Shown: positions 6,747-9,594 of the stretch, in pieces
Layout: every line of letters starts with the position of its first letter
Numbering within the stretch: position 1 is the stretch's first letter
Source: JAFGFY01 sp964520425
Lineage (GTDB): Bacteria > Desulfobacterota > DSM-4660 > Desulfatiglandales > HGW-15
DNA length: 9,594 bases
Assembly (NCBI GenBank): GCA_964520425.1
Contig: CAZFMX010000101.1
Coordinates: 1 to 9,594 of the forward strand
Reading direction: 5' to 3'
Notes under the pieces: model-generated
The model's database searches: none
Told to the model about the DNA's origin: nothing
What the model saw: only the letters and a program-made list of their open reading frames with translations
Position numbers and translations under genes: made by a program

Positions 6747-6775
6747 ATTATGAATAACTCTCACGTTTCGGTCAG
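6747..6775 (-). promoter_or_regulatory. Candidate promoter for the CQLG-repeat/NfeD unit
   Basis: On the minus strand, CTGACC (6770-6775, four of six), a 17-base spacer and CATAAT (6747-6752, five of six). Predicted start is near 6740, about 54 bases before the ATG at 6686. If real, it lies inside the longer GTG-initiated frame and supports the shorter protein. Confidence 0.4.
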
Positions 6776-6882
6776 GGGAGATCTCTTGTCTGATTTGATC
6801 CCATGACCGAGGCACTAGAAGGTGAGTATCAATGATCTAAAATGTCAGTTCTGGTCCATATTGAATATAGTTCTTTTACTAT

Positions 6883-6929
6883 AAAAAAAAAGGGGAGACA
6901 ACCCCAAAAGGAACATTGGGGATATCTCC
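6883..6929 (-). terminator. Intrinsic terminator after the TPR gene
   Basis: Read on the minus strand, GGAGA and CCCCAA pair with TTGGGG and TCTCC around a 3x3 internal loop (arms 6916-6929 and 6894-6907, 8-base apical loop). The hairpin is followed by nine T (A run 6883-6891 on the plus strand). It begins about 32 bases after the TPR stop codon and separates this unit from the CQLG-repeat gene. Confidence 0.85.
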
Positions 6930-6960
6930 TCCATCTTCTTATCTGGCGATCAATGAGCCT

Positions 6961-7290
6961 TCAGTTAATGATCTTCACGAAATCCTGGTCATTCCTCAAC
7001 TTATCGAAACAACTGGATTTCTTCACCGTATCTTTGAAGTTTGGATCGGTCTCAATGGCCTTTTGCAAAAGGAAGATAGCCTCTTTTTTCTTCCCCTCTA
7101 TCACGTATACATTAGCCAGATTGTATAACGCAGGGACAAGATTCGGTTTGATGACCTTGGCTTGATTGAATGCTGCCTTTGCTTCCTCAAATCTGTTATT
7201 CCTGAAAAATTCAGCACCTTTGTTATTCCAGAGAACAGCAAGATCCGGCTTTTTCTTTCTCACCTTTGCATCGCTTTGTATGGCTTGCAT
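6961..7290 (-). CDS. Small tetratricopeptide-repeat protein
   Basis: A 109-residue protein with two TPR units: about 18-51 (WNNKGAEFFRNNRFEEAKAAF...P) and 52-85 (ALYNLANVYVIEGKKKEAIFLL...DP). A short tail follows, with FDKLRNDQDF (95-104), a motif that often closes TPR proteins. There is no signal peptide or membrane helix, so it is probably a cytoplasmic protein-protein adaptor; the partner is unknown. Start choice: ATG at 7290 follows AGGAGG at 4 bases. An in-frame ATG at 7326 with a weaker AAGG site would add 12 residues. It is the second gene of a unit with the PilZ-like gene (59 bases between the reading frames, or 23 with the longer start) and ends at a strong intrinsic terminator. Confidence 0.85.
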   Translation of the reverse strand: MQAIQSDAKVRKKKPDLAVLWNNKGAEFFRNNRFEEAKAAFNQAKVIKPNLVPALYNLANVYVIEGKKKEAIFLLQKAIETDPNFKDTVKKSSCFDKLRNDQDFVKIIN

Positions 7291-7349
7291 ACAACCTCCT
7301 ATTATCTGGTACCGTTGAAATATCATTTGTTACCCTTAAACAGTGATTT

Positions 7350-7715
7350 TTAGTGGATGCTGTGTGGATGAGGGGTTTCTTGGATTTCCAGAGCCACAAG
7401 ATAGTGGCCTCTGAATCTCCCCTGATCCCTAGTGATGTGTCGGATCCTTGTTTTCAGGGAGGCGGTGGAATAACTCGTTCCACTGGAGTAGAATTTCAAA
7501 TCCAGTGTGTCGCCTTCTTTTAGACTAGGCAAAATAGCTGAGTCTTCTTTGACTAGAACACACATTGGGGTTGAGGAGATATTCCAAAGCTTGAATTGAT
7601 ACGCAAGCGCCACACCCTGTATGGAAAATTCTACGCTATGATAATGAGCGGGTAATTGGTTATTCTCAAATGTTCCATTCTCCATAGTGTTGGGCGGTGT
7701 ACTCTCTTTCATCAT
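7350..7715 (-). CDS. PilZ-domain-like protein with degenerate c-di-GMP motif
   Basis: A 121-residue protein whose residues about 25-112 read as a PilZ beta-barrel: FKLWNISSTPMCVLVKEDS (41-59), a hydrophobic Leu-x-Lys-Glu-Gly-Asp-x-Leu stretch (65-71), and IRHI with GRFRGHYLVALEI (99-111). PilZ domains bind cyclic di-GMP through RxxxR and (D/N)xSxxG. Here the second motif is NISSTP (45-50), with Pro in place of Gly, and no RxxxR is seen before it, so ligand binding is doubtful. Such proteins can still act as adaptors in motility, pili or exopolysaccharide control. The ATG at 7715 (or 7712) follows AAAGGA. It is the first gene of the unit with the TPR protein, under a sigma-54-type promoter at 7774-7790. 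The domain call is from pattern, not a search. Confidence 0.75.
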   Translation of the reverse strand: MMKESTPPNTMENGTFENNQLPAHYHSVEFSIQGVALAYQFKLWNISSTPMCVLVKEDSAILPSLKEGDTLDLKFYSSGTSYSTASLKTRIRHITRDQGRFRGHYLVALEIQETPHPHSIH

Positions 7716-7773
7716 CGCATCCTTTCAAGTTTAAGGTTTTCCTATCGATATGGTTGTCGTTGTTGATTAAATC

Positions 7774-7790
7774 AGCAACATTTATGCCAA
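7774..7790 (-). promoter_or_regulatory. sigma-54-type promoter for the PilZ/TPR unit
   Basis: On the minus strand the element reads TTGGCATAAATGTTGCT, close to the consensus TTGGCACGNNNNTTGCW. The invariant GG (7787-7788) and GC (7775-7776) are exactly 10 bases apart. Predicted start is near 7763, about 48 bases before the ATG at 7715. A 5-bp inverted repeat, ATTGA-TCT-TCAAT (7797-7809), lies just upstream. No activator gene is in the window. Confidence 0.7.
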
Positions 7791-8195
7791 AACACGATTG
7801 ATCTTCAATGTTTCATAGCAGCCGAAGAATGCAAACGGGCCTTGCTCATCAGAGCCAGGAATATCGGGACATTTCGGGCGCTCAGGTAGTATTGAAAATC
7901 TCGGGTTCGTTGAAAAGACTCAAGCACATACGGGATTTCCCCCATTTCTAATGTGCACATAATCACACACCAGCCAAAAAATGTTCCCTAAAAGATACTG
8001 TTCACTGACTCTTTTCTGAAAAAGAACTTGATGACTGTGCTCCGGATCCATTAGATTGAACCAGACACTTATATGAGACATACATTTGACGTGAACCTCT
8101 AAGAGAAAGAAGAGTCATTTGAACGATTTGGCGGAAAATACCCTCGGAATAAGGAAGACCAGAGCCATCTCCGCTTTTGAAAGGACATATCTCAG
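7791..8195. other. Intergenic stretch between divergent PilZ and GT9 genes
   Basis: About 400 bases with no supported gene. It should hold upstream activator sites for the sigma-54 promoter and a promoter for the glycosyltransferase, but I found no convincing -35/-10 pair for the latter. The best, TTGAAC followed by CATACA near 8055-8085, is weak. A startless run of about 25 codons near 8104-8180 looks mildly protein-like but cannot be supported as a gene. Confidence 0.5.
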
Positions 8196-9131
8196 TTGAG
8201 AGTCCTGATCATCAGACCAGCCGCACTGGGTGATACCCTGATGTTAGTGCCTGCGATGGTTCAGGTAAGTGCTTCCACAGATGTGGTTCTGGTGTGCAGA
8301 CAGCCGTCCCTCGACATCTTAAGACCCTATGTCGGGCAATCAATAGACTATGAAGGCCCCGGATGGCATCGGCTGTTTCTGGACACATATGATGAAAATC
8401 TCTCTTTCACTATTCCCCGGGTGGATCGGGCAGTCGCCTTCCTCAATGATCCGGACGGGATTGTTGAAGAAAATCTGAGGTTTTACCTGCCCACCGCTTC
8501 AATCCATTTCTTCCCGGCCTTTCCACCGGAGAAAACAGAGATTCATGTAGCCAAGTATCTGGCTGAATGCCTTAAAAGGGCAGGGTTACCGGCAGATCCC
8601 GAAAAGGCCTTGAAGTCTGGCTGCGATCGTGCTCTCTTGAATCGGGAGCCCGCTTTGATCCGACAGTCTAAGACGGTGTTTCATCCCGGATCCGGAGGAC
8701 AGGGCAAGAATCATCCCCCCGATTTCTGGATTGAGTTGATCGATGAATTAAGCAAAGCCTCTTTCTTGAGCGGGCATGATTTCGTAGTCCTGCTCGGTCC
8801 TGCAGAGGAGCGACTTTATCCGTTCTTCATTGAAAACGTCCACTACAGGAATACTCAAATCCTCTTTTACCCTGAAATTGAAGACCTGATACCTCTACTA
8901 GGGAAGGCCTCCCTTTATGTAGGGCATGACAGCGGTATCACCCACTTGTCTGCGATGCTCGGCACACCGACCATCGCCCTTTTCAAAAGAAGCTCTGTTC
9001 CTCAATGGAGCCCTCTCGGTCCGGCGGTAAGAGTTATTCAAAGCGAAGAGACCACTCCAGACCTTGTCCGAGAGGTCCTTAGGCAATCACGCCAAGTCAT
9101 ACAAAGTCTAGATTATCAGGGGGAGTGTTAA
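8196..9131 (+). CDS. Glycosyltransferase family 9 (heptosyltransferase-like)
   Basis: A 311-residue protein with the GT9 (GT-B fold) layout. The N-terminus RVLIIRPAALGDTLMLVPA (2-20) is the acceptor-domain start with the typical ALGD motif. HPGSGGQGKNHP (163-174) carries the nucleotide-sugar loop with its lysine, FVVLLGPAEE follows (196-205), and GHDSGITHLSAMLGTPT (243-259) is the family's strongest signature. GT9 enzymes transfer ADP-heptose or related sugars to lipopolysaccharide core on the cytoplasmic side of the inner membrane. The true donor and acceptor are unknown because no waa/rfa neighbours are present. The start is TTG at 8196, preceded by AAAGGA at 10 bases; it places the conserved N-terminus correctly. 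The next complete signals lie 280 bases on. Confidence 0.9.
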   Translation: MRVLIIRPAALGDTLMLVPAMVQVSASTDVVLVCRQPSLDILRPYVGQSIDYEGPGWHRLFLDTYDENLSFTIPRVDRAVAFLNDPDGIVEENLRFYLPTASIHFFPAFPPEKTEIHVAKYLAECLKRAGLPADPEKALKSGCDRALLNREPALIRQSKTVFHPGSGGQGKNHPPDFWIELIDELSKASFLSGHDFVVLLGPAEERLYPFFIENVHYRNTQILFYPEIEDLIPLLGKASLYVGHDSGITHLSAMLGTPTIALFKRSSVPQWSPLGPAVRVIQSEETTPDLVREVLRQSRQVIQSLDYQGEC

Positions 9132-9318
9132 AGCCTGTTTTGATTGTTCCGAGTTTGAATCGAGTATCATAGCAAGCTTTACGGATGGATCCTTTTCTGA
9201 TATACTCTGTATATTCAGGAACATTCATGTCAGGAAAACCGGCGAGCTGAGGACCCTTACTTCAGCAGTAAATGCTCTTATCAAATCACTCAAAAGTCAA
9301 AAGGCCCCACAAGCCTGA
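9112..9318 (+). other. Startless open frame after the glycosyltransferase (possible gene remnant)
   Basis: This frame is open for 68 codons from an upstream TAG (9109-9111) to TGA (9316-9318) and overlaps the last 20 bases of the GT9 gene in another frame. It contains no ATG, GTG or TTG. Its translation looks protein-like, notably its end (LRTLTSAVNALIKSLKSQ) and an early C-F-D-C. It could be a decayed gene end or a frame reached by a shift near the GT9 stop; chance is also plausible for this length. The stretch 9319-9410 holds only the ribosome site of the next gene. Confidence 0.25.
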
Positions 9319-9410
9319 GATCAATTCCAGTCCAGATCTTTTAGGAGACCACACATAATTCATGCATTTTTTGGCTCTAAGCGATATTGCAATGCACTTA
9401 TGGAGATAAT

Positions 9411-9594
9411 ATGCCGCTAGAATATTCTGTTGAAGTTATTAAGGAGCTCGAAAAGGTCTTTAAGACGAGTGGATTGCATAGACCAATGCGCGTCGAACGA
9501 TATGAGGCCGGCACCGAGTTAAGTTATGATGTTACAGGAATATCTCAACCGAATGAGGTACGGGTTCGTCTGGTCGTTGAGAGATTTGTAGGGG
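9411..9594 (+). CDS. Start of an uncharacterised gene, cut by the right edge
   Basis: An ATG at 9411 with TGGAG five bases upstream opens a frame that runs to the end of the window without a stop, giving 61 residues. It begins MPLEYSVEVIKELEKVF, an amphipathic helix, then has a beta-rich segment (RVERYEAGTELSYDV, EVRVRLVVERFVG). There is no signal peptide or membrane helix. The final ERFVG could lead into a glycine-rich nucleotide loop of the kind protein kinases have, but the sequence ends there and this is only a guess. The product is not identified. Confidence 0.6.
   Translation, partial: MPLEYSVEVIKELEKVFKTSGLHRPMRVERYEAGTELSYDVTGISQPNEVRVRLVVERFVG

Noticed and set aside
6687..6815. 43-residue N-terminal extension of the CQLG protein from a GTG at 6815
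   Set aside because: No ribosome site precedes the GTG, while the ATG at 6686 has GGGAG at 8 bases and a promoter-like element upstream of it. The extension lies outside the repeat structure. It is not fully excluded.
8055..8085. TTGAAC-17-CATACA as the glycosyltransferase promoter
   Set aside because: Both boxes match poorly (four and three of six) and nothing else supports it.
9373..9390. TGGCT...TTGCA resembling a sigma-54 promoter before the last gene
   Set aside because: GG and GC are 14 bases apart, not 10, so the element cannot be a functional sigma-54 site.

Overview
The window reads as chromosomal DNA of an anaerobic, probably sulfate-reducing bacterium of the Desulfobacterota (former Deltaproteobacteria). 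The pointers are a DsrP-like quinol-interacting membrane subunit cut by the left edge, a small dicluster ferredoxin, a periplasmic tetraheme cytochrome c3, and a MagIII-type DNA glycosylase and PilZ/TPR proteins of a style common in that group. This assignment is inference from protein character; no rRNA or other marker gene is present. No tRNA, rRNA, insertion sequence or CRISPR array was seen.

Layout. 1-345: end of a dsrP-like gene (+). 518-706: ferredoxin (+) with its own promoter. It converges on a tetraheme cytochrome c3 gene (835-1248, -), with a bidirectional hairpin terminator between them. 1439-3472: a stand-alone elongation factor G gene (-). It is divergent from a HhH-GPD DNA glycosylase (3684-4352, +); their promoters appear to overlap. 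4353-4704: a leader region with a promoter, a long imperfect palindrome and a 19-codon leader ORF that overlaps the start of mltG (4705-5715, +), an endolytic murein transglycosylase. MltG converges on a minus-strand pair: an NfeD-like membrane protein (5746-6162) and, upstream of it, a small protein made of two tandem copies of a PC...CQLG module (6222-6686). 6883-7790: a second minus-strand unit with a sigma-54-type promoter, a degenerate PilZ-domain protein (7350-7715), a small TPR protein (6961-7290) and a strong intrinsic terminator. 7791-8195 is largely empty. 8196-9131 is a GT9 (heptosyltransferase-like) glycosyltransferase (+). After it come a startless open frame (9112-9318) and the 5' end of another gene (9411 to the right edge).

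How they work together. The left end is a redox neighbourhood: membrane quinone module, cytoplasmic ferredoxin, periplasmic c3. The rest is mostly housekeeping (translation, base-excision repair, cell-wall and envelope polysaccharide) with two small accessory operons. I do not see a clear defence or biosynthetic system. The least ordinary items are the sigma-54-driven PilZ/TPR pair, the duplicated CQLG protein beside NfeD, and the structured mltG leader.
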